Part shown: in pieces, positions 8,673 to 16,081 of the stretch
Layout of the letters: each line of letters opens with the position of its first letter
Numbering within the stretch: the first letter of the stretch is position 1
NCBI GenBank assembly: GCA_035527155.1
Contig: DATLBB010000299.1
Span: forward strand, 1-28,060
From: CS2-K091 sp035527155
Lineage (GTDB): Bacteria; Planctomycetota; Phycisphaerae; Sedimentisphaerales; Anaerobacaceae
Length of the DNA: 28,060 bases
Direction of reading: 5' to 3'
The notes under the pieces: model-generated
Database searches by the model: none
The model's input: the letters and a program-made list of their open reading frames with translations, nothing else
What the model was told of the DNA's origin: nothing
Position numbers and translations under genes: made by a program

Positions 8673-8705
8673 GGCCGTGAGTTCGCTGCTTGCAGCCCTT
8701 TCTTT
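8673..8705 (+). terminator. Terminator-like hairpin (repeat copy 2)
   Basis: GGCCGTGAG (8673-8681) and CTTGCAGCC (8689-8697) pair with one mismatch and are followed by CTTTCTTT. It is about 85% identical to 7804-7832 and lies 86 nt after the protease stop, so it probably ends that transcript. Confidence 0.45.
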
Positions 8706-8741
8706 ACTTTTCCGCACGAAGGCACTAAGGTCAAATAGAGA

Positions 8742-8754
8742 TGCGGTAAAACCG
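8742..8754. repeat. Short perfect hairpin
   Basis: GCGGTAAAACCGC folds as a 5-bp stem with a 3-nt centre. It is the first of three palindromes in the convergent intergenic region. Confidence 0.4.
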
Positions 8755-8767
8755 CAGACTAAATATG

Positions 8768-8801
8768 GATTGCCGCGCATCGCTTCGCGATGCTCGCAAT
8801 G
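8768..8801. repeat. Palindromic REP-like element
   Basis: An inner perfect stem GCATCGC/GCGATGC (8777-8783 with 8787-8793, loop TTC) sits inside an outer ATTGC/GCAAT stem (8769-8773 with 8796-8800). From memory, sequences of the form GATTGC, stem, CTCGCAATGAC are dispersed repeats in many bacterial genomes. Confidence 0.5.
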
Positions 8802-8802
8802 A

Positions 8803-8836
8803 CCCCGCAATAAATTGCGGGGCTAAGTATTTTTTT
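8803..8836 (+). terminator. Strong intergenic hairpin with downstream T tract
   Basis: CCCCGCAAT (8803-8811) and ATTGCGGGG (8814-8822) form a perfect stem. Seven T follow at 8830-8836 after a 7-nt gap. It lies between convergent genes and could block read-through from the plus-strand cassette. On the minus strand no T run follows. Confidence 0.4.
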
Positions 8837-8859
8837 GAAGCCTGTATAAGTCCGAAATA

Positions 8860-10272
8860 TTACATATCAGCGTCATCTATAATTGCTTTAGCGATGTCGT
8901 GGAATGAGGTGCGGGTTTTGCCGTTGGTTTTGTTGGCGAGAATGGAAAAAATGTAATCGCCGCCAGCGGTGGTGCAAACTCCTGAGAAGGCCCTGACACC
9001 CGCCATGTATCCGGTCTTGCCGCAGATTTTGCCCTTGTACTTTTGCTCCTTGAAATGTGCGCTGATTGTGCCATCGACCCCCCCTACCGCGAGCGAGGCC
9101 TTATAGAGCGGCCAATTCCTGCCGTTGTAAATGTCCGATAAGACTTTGGTTATGGCATAAGCGCTAAGCTCGTTCTGTCTGCTCAATCCGCTGCCATCGG
9201 CGATATAAAATTGTCTTCTGTTGATGCCAAGGCCGGACAAATAGCGAGAGATAATCTGCCGCCCTGCCGCCCAGCTACCGTCCTTGTTTGTCAGGCTGGT
9301 GTTGGCGGCAATGGTTTTGAAAAGCGCTTCTGCCGCTAATCCGAAGCTGTCCTTATTACAACGTGCAAGGCAATCAGCTATGGGTGTGCTGTACTCGGCC
9401 AACACGGTAACATTGCAATCATCAGCTACTTTTTTTTCTATAAACTCGCCTTTCGCACTTATTCCGGCCTTAGCCAAATTTTCCGCCAAGAGGAAACCGA
9501 AAAATGCAGCAGGTCTTTCAATAGCGACTGCAAAGGGGCCGACCTTGTTTTTACATTTGCCGTGAACGACAATCGTATTGGGCTGGCGATTGCGGTAAGA
9601 ACCTACTGTGCTTGTGCCTTTTGATATTGGTATGACCTTATTGATGAGCTTTACGAAGCTGGTTTTCGGTTCGAGGATGATAATGACTTTTCCGCCGGTT
9701 TTTTTTGCAGTGATGTCTATGCAATTTCCGTTGAAATTCAGGCCGCTCACTTCGCAGGCGTACCAGCGGTTCAGCTCTTTCTTCGGCCAGTTTGGATGAA
9801 CGCGCTGGTCGTCAAATACGCCGGTATCAACGATAATATCATTGATGGTTGTTATGCCATTGCGTTTTAACGCTGCAGCTATATCTTTAAATATCCAGCC
9901 GGGCTTTCTGCCATATTTAGCATCCGTAACTTTGTCGCCCAATAACGGGTCACCACTTCCTGTTACCACGAGCGCATCGTCGCAAAGACCAACTGTTGTT
10001 TTGTACTTATAATCAGGTCCCAAGAATTTGAGGGCCGCTGCGGTAACAATTATTTTCATATTCGACGCCGGCACAAGCGGCTCTGTTGCATTGCGGCTAT
10101 AGACTGTCCTGCCCGAATCGGCCTTTACAATATGAATGGAAAACTGGACCTTTTTGTGCGAAGGTTGGCTGATAATGCCGTTAACCCGCTTTGCGAGGTC
10201 TGCTTTGGCAAAGGCGGTAAGGCAAATGCTAAATGCAGCCGCGATGAGTAATTTTTTTATTCGAGCCTTCAT
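8860..10272 (-). CDS. dacB: PBP4-type D-alanyl-D-alanine carboxypeptidase/endopeptidase (S13)
   Basis: A 470-residue exported serine peptidase of the low-molecular-mass penicillin-binding protein class C. These cleave terminal D-Ala or D,D-crosslinks in peptidoglycan. Residues 1-24 are a signal peptide (KK, hydrophobic core, AFAKA). The SxxK nucleophile motif is SNMK (S70-K73), the KTG motif is K419-G421 in GKTGYMAG, and the conserved DGSGLSR block is present. The middle motif, normally SxN as in SDNL, reads SFG at S309-G311 (DSFGLAAEALF), so its asparagine is missing. Length is normal for the family. It is convergent with the protease cassette and divergent from the GT-C-like gene at 10473. 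No clear ribosome site is seen. Confidence 0.88.
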   Translation of the reverse strand: MKARIKKLLIAAAFSICLTAFAKADLAKRVNGIISQPSHKKVQFSIHIVKADSGRTVYSRNATEPLVPASNMKIIVTAAALKFLGPDYKYKTTVGLCDDALVVTGSGDPLLGDKVTDAKYGRKPGWIFKDIAAALKRNGITTINDIIVDTGVFDDQRVHPNWPKKELNRWYACEVSGLNFNGNCIDITAKKTGGKVIIILEPKTSFVKLINKVIPISKGTSTVGSYRNRQPNTIVVHGKCKNKVGPFAVAIERPAAFFGFLLAENLAKAGISAKGEFIEKKVADDCNVTVLAEYSTPIADCLARCNKDSFGLAAEALFKTIAANTSLTNKDGSWAAGRQIISRYLSGLGINRRQFYIADGSGLSRQNELSAYAITKVLSDIYNGRNWPLYKASLAVGGVDGTISAHFKEQKYKGKICGKTGYMAGVRAFSGVCTTAGGDYIFSILANKTNGKTRTSFHDIAKAIIDDADM

Positions 10273-10472
10273 ACGGCGATTTATTATTTCACAAGGTCAG
10301 GGTAATATCAATAAGTTTCTTCCGGGGCGCAGCCAAATGTGGGGACGGCATTGCGATGGTTTAGTGTATGATAAGTTGCTTTGTCGCTTTTATATATGAT
10401 TTTGTTTTAATTGTCTTGTAATCGCTACATTCGGCGTGTAGGATTAGTGCGGCCTTTAAGCCGGAGGCGCTA

Positions 10473-12107
10473 ATGACAGAAGAAAACCAAGACATAGGTC
10501 TAAAGCTGGACAGCCGGACTTTGTTAAGAATAGTTCAGGTCATAGCTGTCCTGGTGCTGATTGTCCTTTCGCTTGTAATCTTGGCAAGCAGTATGGTCAA
10601 ACCCGTTGTGGACGCTGAGCAAGCTTCCTGCACGGCCGGTGTTTTGTTGACGAAGGGCAAAATGATTTACAAGGACTTTGCCCACGCGACGCAAATGCCA
10701 TATCATCCCTTCTTTTGCGCTGCAATATTTAAGGCCTCGAATACAACGCATTATCTTTTAGCGGCAAGAGTGCTGACAGTAGTCTGTGACATCCTCATAG
10801 CAATATGTATTATCGGGATATTCACACGAGTTTTCGCCTCTTTTCCCATAACCGGCTGGCTTTTAGGTTTAGCTATGGCTGTGCTGTATGTGTTCAATCA
10901 GCATGTAGATGGAGCCAATGGATTTGCCTTGAGCCAGGATTTTGTGATATTGTGCATTTCGTTGTCCCTCTGGTTGTTTATATCTATTGAATCCAAGCGG
11001 AGATGGAAATATTTGCGAATCGGGGCCATGGGCGCACTGCTGACATTGGCAAGCTGCATGCGTTTCAGCGCTGTTTTTATCCAGCTACTCTTCTTTGTAA
11101 TGCTGTTAATCAAGGGCGGAGAGTCAGGTAAAGAAAGGTTTAAGAACGCACTTGCGTTTTTGATTGCTTCGGTGGTGATTTTGGTTTTGCCGATTTGGAC
11201 AGCGGTTCAGGCGCCACAAGCTTTTTCTATAAACGTTTTTGAGATGCCTATGCTAAGGAGGCAGTTGGTGCACAAATATCAACTAATGATAGGAGCAACG
11301 TTGTACGGAAAACTTGCACAAATACTTGCCTGCCTTATAGAACCACTCGGCATGTTCCCTTTTCTGATCGCTATTTGCCTTGTTGTGTTTACTGTATTGG
11401 GCCGACGCAAGTTAGATATGTCGAATCTCAGAAATGCAGTACTTGCGGTGCTGGTGCCGGTGATATTTCTGATAATTGCGGTGTGCGACCCGGAAGTGTT
11501 GTACGAAAACTTCGCGATATTGATTCCTTTCATAGTAATCAGCTTCGCCTATCCACTGCTTTATTTAAGGATGACCGGGATAAGCGTCCCACCTTACATT
11601 TTTAGAATAGTCTCCATTGTAGTAATTGCCTGCACATTTTCAGCAATAGCTTCACAACCATTTTTGCTGCTGAGGTTATCAAGGATATTGAGGCCTCAGA
11701 GCTGGGTCCCTGTGAGGTTGCATAAGATTTCCAAGGACATAGCCCAGAAAACTAAAGAGCCAGAGTTAGTAGTGACACTTGCGCCTCTATATGCGCTTGA
11801 AGGCGGCTGCAATATTTATACTGAATTATCGGCAGGATGGTACGGATGCAAACTTGCCAGTGTGATGTCCGCCTCAAAGCGTGAGGCCACTAATACCTTG
11901 AATGGAGACACATTTAAGGAATTGTTAAAGAAAACACCACCTTCAGCCGTAGTAATCAAGCGAATACCAAAGTTCGCTATCGGGTTGGTGTTACTTCGTA
12001 TCGCGAAGACGGAATGGCCTGAACAGGATTACGATGAAAGTATGTGGGAGAGAAAAGAATATCCCTTTGAAGACGACCCTAATCTTGTAGCCTACTTTAG
12101 ACTTTAG
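10473..12107 (+). CDS. Multi-spanning membrane protein, GT-C glycosyltransferase-like (paralogue 2)
   Basis: A 544-residue paralogue of the protein at 3835-5370, with about 25 extra N-terminal residues before the first helix. Shared blocks include KGKMIYKDF, MPYHPFF, VCDIL, AYPLLYLR, the HKISKDI/KTKEPE segment and LYALEGGCNIYTELS. In the first outer loop the DEQ of paralogue 1 reads DAEQ, so the acidic residues are spaced differently. The role is presumably transfer of a lipid-linked sugar at the outer face of the membrane, but the acceptor is unknown and catalysis is unproven. GGAGG lies 5 nt before the ATG. It stands alone as a transcription unit, followed by a weak terminator and a strong promoter for the next cluster. 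Confidence 0.7.
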   Translation: MTEENQDIGLKLDSRTLLRIVQVIAVLVLIVLSLVILASSMVKPVVDAEQASCTAGVLLTKGKMIYKDFAHATQMPYHPFFCAAIFKASNTTHYLLAARVLTVVCDILIAICIIGIFTRVFASFPITGWLLGLAMAVLYVFNQHVDGANGFALSQDFVILCISLSLWLFISIESKRRWKYLRIGAMGALLTLASCMRFSAVFIQLLFFVMLLIKGGESGKERFKNALAFLIASVVILVLPIWTAVQAPQAFSINVFEMPMLRRQLVHKYQLMIGATLYGKLAQILACLIEPLGMFPFLIAICLVVFTVLGRRKLDMSNLRNAVLAVLVPVIFLIIAVCDPEVLYENFAILIPFIVISFAYPLLYLRMTGISVPPYIFRIVSIVVIACTFSAIASQPFLLLRLSRILRPQSWVPVRLHKISKDIAQKTKEPELVVTLAPLYALEGGCNIYTELSAGWYGCKLASVMSASKREATNTLNGDTFKELLKKTPPSAVVIKRIPKFAIGLVLLRIAKTEWPEQDYDESMWERKEYPFEDDPNLVAYFRL

Positions 12108-12137
12108 TTTCGCAGTTCGAGATGGCTTTGATATTGC

Positions 12138-12160
12138 TTTTGGGGCTCAAAACGTTTTTT
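12138..12160 (+). terminator. Weak terminator-like stem before the Tat cluster
   Basis: TTTTG (12138-12142) and CAAAA (12148-12152) enclose GGGCT and are followed by CG and six T. The stem is short and AT-rich, so efficiency is doubtful. Its place between a stop codon and a promoter fits. Confidence 0.3.
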
Positions 12161-12169
12161 AAAAAGTGC

Positions 12170-12197
12170 TTGACAGTACAGGAGAAATATGTACAAT
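12170..12197 (+). promoter_or_regulatory. Strong sigma-70-like promoter of the Tat/cytochrome cluster
   Basis: TTGACA (12170-12175, perfect), a 16-nt spacer and TACAAT (12192-12197, 5/6). The expected transcription start is about 35 nt before the ATG at 12239. Confidence 0.65.
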
Positions 12198-12238
12198 AGA
12201 TTTTTCGTAGCCAATAGTTAAGAGACGGGTGATGATGT

Positions 12239-13171
12239 ATGAAAGCCGATATAACCGCTATTAATGGAGAAACAGACATCCATCTGGATCGACGGAGCTT
12301 TCTAAAGGTTGTAGGGGCGGGTGCCGCGGCTGGGCTCGCGGCACCGGTTCTGCCGGCGTGGGCACGGAAGGCCGCCAGGAAAAAATGGCGTATGAAGCTC
12401 TCGACGTCGTCTATACATTTCATGCAGCTTCCCATCGAGCAGGCTTGTGAGCGGATAGCGAAGTTAGGTTTTGAGGCGATTGACATCTGGTCGGCGCATG
12501 AGGGCTGTCCACATCTCGACGATGTGGCCAAACGCTTAGGTGCAGAGGGCCTGAAAAAGCTATTAGAGAAGCACAAGCTGAAACTGTTTGCGTTTTCCGT
12601 GTATCAGGGCGGTTACAGTCGATACGCGGAGCTATTAGGCAAGGTTGGGGGCGGTGTGGCCGTTCGAGGCAGTGCAGGGCCCTGCAAGCCGGAAGAATTG
12701 ACCGGGCGGATGAAACAGTTCATCGAAAGCCTCAAGCCGTTAGTCGAACTGGCTGAGAAATATAACTCGTATCTGGCCATCGAAAACCACGGCAATGCGC
12801 TGCTGAGCTCGCTCGATTCGCTCAAAGCGTTTGTCGATACCAACACTTCGAAGAGATTAGGCATTGCGCTGGCTCCGTATCACATCCAGACGCTCAAGGC
12901 TTCCGTGCCGGAGGCAATCCGTATCTGTGGCAGGCAGCTTTTCTTTTTCTACGCGTGGCAACACTATGGGGATTTAAAGCAGCTCCCGGGTATCGGCCCG
13001 ACGGATATGACCAATTGGATCGAGGTGTTGGCGGATATTAGATATCGCGGATATGTAAATCCATTCATGCACGGGCATCCTGAAGTGGACGTGATGGCGG
13101 CGAACCTGGCCAAATCTCGTGATTATCTACAGGCGTGTTATGAGAAATTGAACGGAAAACACAAATTATAA
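12239..13171 (+). CDS. Tat-exported TIM-barrel protein (sugar phosphate isomerase/epimerase, AP-endonuclease-2 fold)
   Basis: A 310-residue protein with a Tat signal: DRRSFLKVVG with R18-R19, then an alanine-rich core ending near PAWA. It is therefore exported folded, probably with metal bound. The rest is a xylose-isomerase-like TIM barrel (IAKLGFEAIDIW; YLAIENHG with E182 and H184). The later ligands look altered: the usual DxGH segment reads APYH (A212, H215) and the final glutamate region reads FMHGHPE. It may be a sugar-binding or differently metallated enzyme; the substrate is unknown. ATG triplets at 12232 and 12235 are out of frame. Only 48 nt separate it from the Tat reductase, so they are probably cotranscribed. 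Confidence 0.8.
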   Translation: MKADITAINGETDIHLDRRSFLKVVGAGAAAGLAAPVLPAWARKAARKKWRMKLSTSSIHFMQLPIEQACERIAKLGFEAIDIWSAHEGCPHLDDVAKRLGAEGLKKLLEKHKLKLFAFSVYQGGYSRYAELLGKVGGGVAVRGSAGPCKPEELTGRMKQFIESLKPLVELAEKYNSYLAIENHGNALLSSLDSLKAFVDTNTSKRLGIALAPYHIQTLKASVPEAIRICGRQLFFFYAWQHYGDLKQLPGIGPTDMTNWIEVLADIRYRGYVNPFMHGHPEVDVMAANLAKSRDYLQACYEKLNGKHKL

Positions 13172-13207
13172 TCAAGTAATACAACCTACAATCAAGCAAT
13201 ATTTTTT

Positions 13208-13213
13208 AAGGAG
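13208..13213 (+). promoter_or_regulatory. Strong ribosome binding site of the Tat reductase
   Basis: AAGGAG lies 6 nt before the ATG at 13220. Just upstream, AATCAAGTAATA (13170-13181) is repeated as AATCAAGCAATA (13190-13201) with a 20-bp period. Confidence 0.55.
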
Positions 13214-13219
13214 TAAGGT

Positions 13220-14344
13220 ATGGATCAGAAACGACAAGAAGGTAAGCCAAGCAATCTGACCCGGCGTGATTTTATTCGCGACGGCGCGATTGCCGCCGCG
13301 GGTCTGGCTGTAGGTGCTTCCGGAAGCCAAATTGCACGTGCCGGCGAGGCTGGTGCTGTGGTCAGAAAAACCCGCAGCTACAATCCTGAGATGGAGTATC
13401 GTCGTCTCGGTAAAACCGGGCTCTGGGTTTCGGCCGCTTGCCTTGGCGGACACTGGAAGCGCATCGATATGATGGTGCCCGGTGTATTCAAAGGCAGCGG
13501 CTGGCTGAGTGCGGACCTGGACAGCGACGGCTTCAAGAAGAACCGTCGCGACGTTGTTACCCGATGCATCGAATCGGGCATCAACTATATCGACGCCTGC
13601 ACGTGGGAGGAGTGTGTAGCCTACGCAGAAGCGCTGCGAGGAAGACGCGATGCGATGTTCCTCGGTTTCTCATGGTATCAGGAGGAAATGCGAAACGGCA
13701 ACTTCCGCACAGTTAAAGCCCTGCTCGGGACACTCGATAAGGGCATGAGCAAGGCCAAACTCGACTACGTGGACTTATGGCGAATCACTATGCACGAGCA
13801 GAGCGGCAACCATACCAACGCTGAGGTCGATGAAATGATTGGAGCGCTTGAGAAGGCAAGGCAGCAGGGCAAGGTCCGTTTCTGCGGAGCATCCACGCAC
13901 GACCGTCCACACATCAAGTGGATGATCGAGACCTACCCGACCGTATTTCAAGTTGTTGTGACGCCTTATACCGCCAAGAGTAAAGTTCGGCCGAAGGACA
14001 GCGTATTTGACGCTGTAAAGAAGCACGACATGGGCGTGTTCGGCATCAAGCCTTTTGCGGGGACCTCTTTGTTTAAGGGCGATAGTTCGCCTAACAGCCC
14101 CGAGGCAGAGGCAGACGACCAACTGGCGCGTCTGGCCATCCGTTATATCTTAGCTACTGATGCGATCACGGCTCCTATTCCAGGTATGATCAACAAGCAC
14201 CAGGTAGACAATGTGGTAAAGGCAATCAAGGAACGTCGTGAACTCGACGTGGCCGAGGCCAAAGAGCTGGAGCAGGCAATGGATGAGGCGTGGGCCAATC
14301 TGCCGCCCCACCGTCAGTGGTTGAAGGACTGGGAGTATGTGTAG
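13220..14344 (+). CDS. Tat-exported aldo/keto reductase-family protein with degenerate catalytic tetrad
   Basis: A 374-residue protein. TRRDFIRDG (R15-R16) and an alanine-rich segment form a Tat signal. Residues about 58-360 are an aldo/keto reductase barrel: YRRLGKTGLWVS, SGINYIDA, DYVDLW, GKVRFCGAS and APIPGMIN, the last being the usual cofactor-phosphate region. By alignment to the family tetrad Asp-Tyr-Lys-His, Asp is kept (D125), but Tyr falls on E130, Lys on S151 and His on T190 (with H192 nearby). Ordinary NADPH reduction is thus doubtful. Export by Tat would fit a tightly bound cofactor or a new activity. A tetraheme cytochrome gene follows after 30 nt, hinting at electron transfer; this is inference. 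Confidence 0.82.
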   Translation: MDQKRQEGKPSNLTRRDFIRDGAIAAAGLAVGASGSQIARAGEAGAVVRKTRSYNPEMEYRRLGKTGLWVSAACLGGHWKRIDMMVPGVFKGSGWLSADLDSDGFKKNRRDVVTRCIESGINYIDACTWEECVAYAEALRGRRDAMFLGFSWYQEEMRNGNFRTVKALLGTLDKGMSKAKLDYVDLWRITMHEQSGNHTNAEVDEMIGALEKARQQGKVRFCGASTHDRPHIKWMIETYPTVFQVVVTPYTAKSKVRPKDSVFDAVKKHDMGVFGIKPFAGTSLFKGDSSPNSPEAEADDQLARLAIRYILATDAITAPIPGMINKHQVDNVVKAIKERRELDVAEAKELEQAMDEAWANLPPHRQWLKDWEYV

Positions 14345-14374
14345 AAACCAGCGTGTAATAACGGACTATTTGCT

Positions 14375-14878
14375 TTGAGATATTGTTTGTGGATATTTGT
14401 GCTAACGGCAGTGGCTGTTGCGGCTACGGCGTGTAAACAGAAAATCAGGCAGGAAGAACCGCTCCTCGGGGATGGCAGTCGCACGGAAGAGCGTTCAGCA
14501 TTGCTTGGCGAGGTAGTCGACAACAGCCGCTGCCATGTTTGTCATATCAACTACGACGAGGAAGAGCTTGCGCTTAACCACGGATTGGTGGGAGTGAGTT
14601 GTGAGAGGTGCCATGGCTCATCCGATGCCCACTGCTCGGACGAAAACAACATCACGCCGCCGGATATTATGTATTCGAAGGCAAGCGTCAATCCGTCCTG
14701 CATGAAGTGTCACCCGAAAGACGAGATTATTGAAGAGGACCATCACAAGTTGCTGCTTTCAGGTACAGCGACTCAAGCGAAATACTGCACCGATTGCCAC
14801 GGCATAGAGCACCGCGTAGCGGTTCGCACGGTACGGTGGGACAAAACGACGGGGAAACTTTTAGGGGCGGGAGAGTAA
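14375..14878 (+). CDS. Tetraheme c-type cytochrome, probable lipoprotein
   Basis: A 167-residue exported protein. The first 20 residues are a hydrophobic signal ending in ATAC, a lipobox-like site with C20. Four CxxCH heme-binding motifs follow: CHVCH (53-57), CERCH (76-80), CMKCH (109-113) and CTDCH (138-142). Additional histidines near 69, 86, 123-124 and 146 could be the distal ligands for bis-His hemes. It should carry electrons at the membrane or in the periplasm. The first possible start is TTG at 14375, with no strong ribosome site; a TTG at 14387 is an alternative. It lies 30 nt after the Tat aldo/keto reductase gene, so it is probably in the same transcript. Confidence 0.85.
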   Translation: MRYCLWIFVLTAVAVAATACKQKIRQEEPLLGDGSRTEERSALLGEVVDNSRCHVCHINYDEEELALNHGLVGVSCERCHGSSDAHCSDENNITPPDIMYSKASVNPSCMKCHPKDEIIEEDHHKLLLSGTATQAKYCTDCHGIEHRVAVRTVRWDKTTGKLLGAGE

Positions 14879-14987
14879 AGGTTTTTTGAGGCGTTTTTCA
14901 GCTTCTCATCTCGCTATACCAAGCAAGCGGGCCATCCTCAAGCTGCATTGTGGCTGCTACTACTGGGCAGTGAGGTATTTTTCAGAC

Positions 14988-15015
14988 TTGACCACTGCGT
15001 TAAAAAACCTATGAT
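14988..15015 (+). promoter_or_regulatory. Candidate promoter of the hydroxypyruvate-isomerase-like gene
   Basis: TTGACC (14988-14993), a 16-nt spacer and TATGAT (15010-15015), each 5/6. A perfect 6-bp hairpin, ACGGTT/AACCGT at 15026-15042, lies in the predicted leader and could be an operator or RNA element. Confidence 0.5.
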
Positions 15016-15083
15016 TGTACACGATACGGTTATAGGAACCGTGTGGATGAGCAAAAATTGTTTAGCAAAACTGTGTTGAACAG

Positions 15084-15089
15084 AAAGGA
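15084..15089 (+). promoter_or_regulatory. Ribosome binding site deciding the start at 15097
   Basis: AAAGGA lies 7 nt before the ATG at 15097. An in-frame GTG at 15043 would add 18 residues, but it lacks such a site and would bury the Tat signal deeper in the protein. Confidence 0.6.
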
Positions 15090-15096
15090 ATATAAG

Positions 15097-16035
15097 ATGA
15101 GCGGAAATAAGCAATCAGATAGCCGGGCACCTGGTGGTATCAGCCGGCGTGATATGTTGCGGATGGCGGCCGGCATGGGTGCTGCCGGTGCTGCGGCGTT
15201 GGCGTTTCCATCTTGCGCTACGGTCAGCAAGTATGGGGGAAAGGCCGCTACGAAGGGCCGGATTAAGCAGTCAGTCGCGTACTGGTGCTACGCAAAGTAC
15301 TGGAGCTTCGAAGAGATGTGCCAGATTGCGAAGCAACTCGGCTGTAAGAGCGTGGAACTGGTTGGTCCTGAAAACTTCGCTACTCTCAAGAAGTACGGCC
15401 TGGTGTGCGCAATCGCGCCTAATGGTATGCCTGATCCTCCCTTTGTTCAGGGCTTCAACAATCCCGAATACCACGATATGGTTATCGCGAAAACGCGTGG
15501 AATTATTGATGCCTGCGCCGAGTACAAGTTCCCCAGCGTTATCGCTTTTACCGGCTTCCGTGAAGACATTGGCGACGATGTGGGCATCAAGAACTGCGTC
15601 GACGGCTTTAAGAAGATTATAGGTTATGCAGAGAAGAAAAAGGTAAACATTTGCTTAGAGATTCTTAACAGCCGAGTGGCGGTCGAGATGCAGGGTCACC
15701 CGGGCTATCAGGGCGACCATACCGACTACTGTATGGAGATTGTCAAGCAGGTGGGTTCTCCAAGGATGAAGCTGCTGTTCGATATTTACCACGTGCAGAT
15801 TATGGACGGGGACGTCATCAGTCGTATCCGGCAGTACAAGGATTACATCGGCCACTACCACACTGCGGGCAACCCCGGCCGCGGCGAACTGGACGACAAG
15901 CAGGAGATAAACTACAGGCCTATTATGAAAGCGATTGCCCATACCGGGTACACGGGCTATGTCGGCCAGGAGTTCATTCCAACCCGTGACCCACTGAAGG
16001 GCTTGAGGGAAGCCGTCTCTCTTTGTGATGTATAA
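15097..16035 (+). CDS. Tat-exported hydroxypyruvate isomerase-like TIM-barrel protein
   Basis: A 312-residue protein. SRRDMLRMAAG (R17-R18) and an alanine-rich core form the Tat signal, ending near PSCA. The barrel follows the Hyi family closely: LEILNSR (E188), FDIYHVQIMDGD (D229, H232), IGHYHTAGNPGRGELD (H253, H255) and GYVGQEFIP (E292). These are the expected divalent-metal and substrate residues, so an active ketose/aldose isomerase or epimerase is likely. Characterised Hyi proteins interconvert hydroxypyruvate and tartronate semialdehyde, but exported planctomycete versions probably act on other sugars. It has its own promoter and ends at a convergent hairpin facing the phosphomannose-isomerase-like gene. 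Confidence 0.85.
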   Translation: MSGNKQSDSRAPGGISRRDMLRMAAGMGAAGAAALAFPSCATVSKYGGKAATKGRIKQSVAYWCYAKYWSFEEMCQIAKQLGCKSVELVGPENFATLKKYGLVCAIAPNGMPDPPFVQGFNNPEYHDMVIAKTRGIIDACAEYKFPSVIAFTGFREDIGDDVGIKNCVDGFKKIIGYAEKKKVNICLEILNSRVAVEMQGHPGYQGDHTDYCMEIVKQVGSPRMKLLFDIYHVQIMDGDVISRIRQYKDYIGHYHTAGNPGRGELDDKQEINYRPIMKAIAHTGYTGYVGQEFIPTRDPLKGLREAVSLCDV

Positions 16036-16043
16036 CAAAAGGC

Positions 16044-16068
16044 CCCATCCTGACAGAATCAGGATGGG
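16044..16068 (-). terminator. Convergent terminator hairpin
   Basis: CCCATCCTGA (16044-16053) and TCAGGATGGG (16059-16068) form a perfect 10-bp stem with a 5-nt loop. Read on the minus strand it is followed by GGCCTTTTGTT, so it suits termination of the minus-strand sugar operon. Plus-strand transcripts also meet it 8 nt after their stop. Confidence 0.65.
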
Positions 16069-16081
16069 AGCCCAACAGTTA

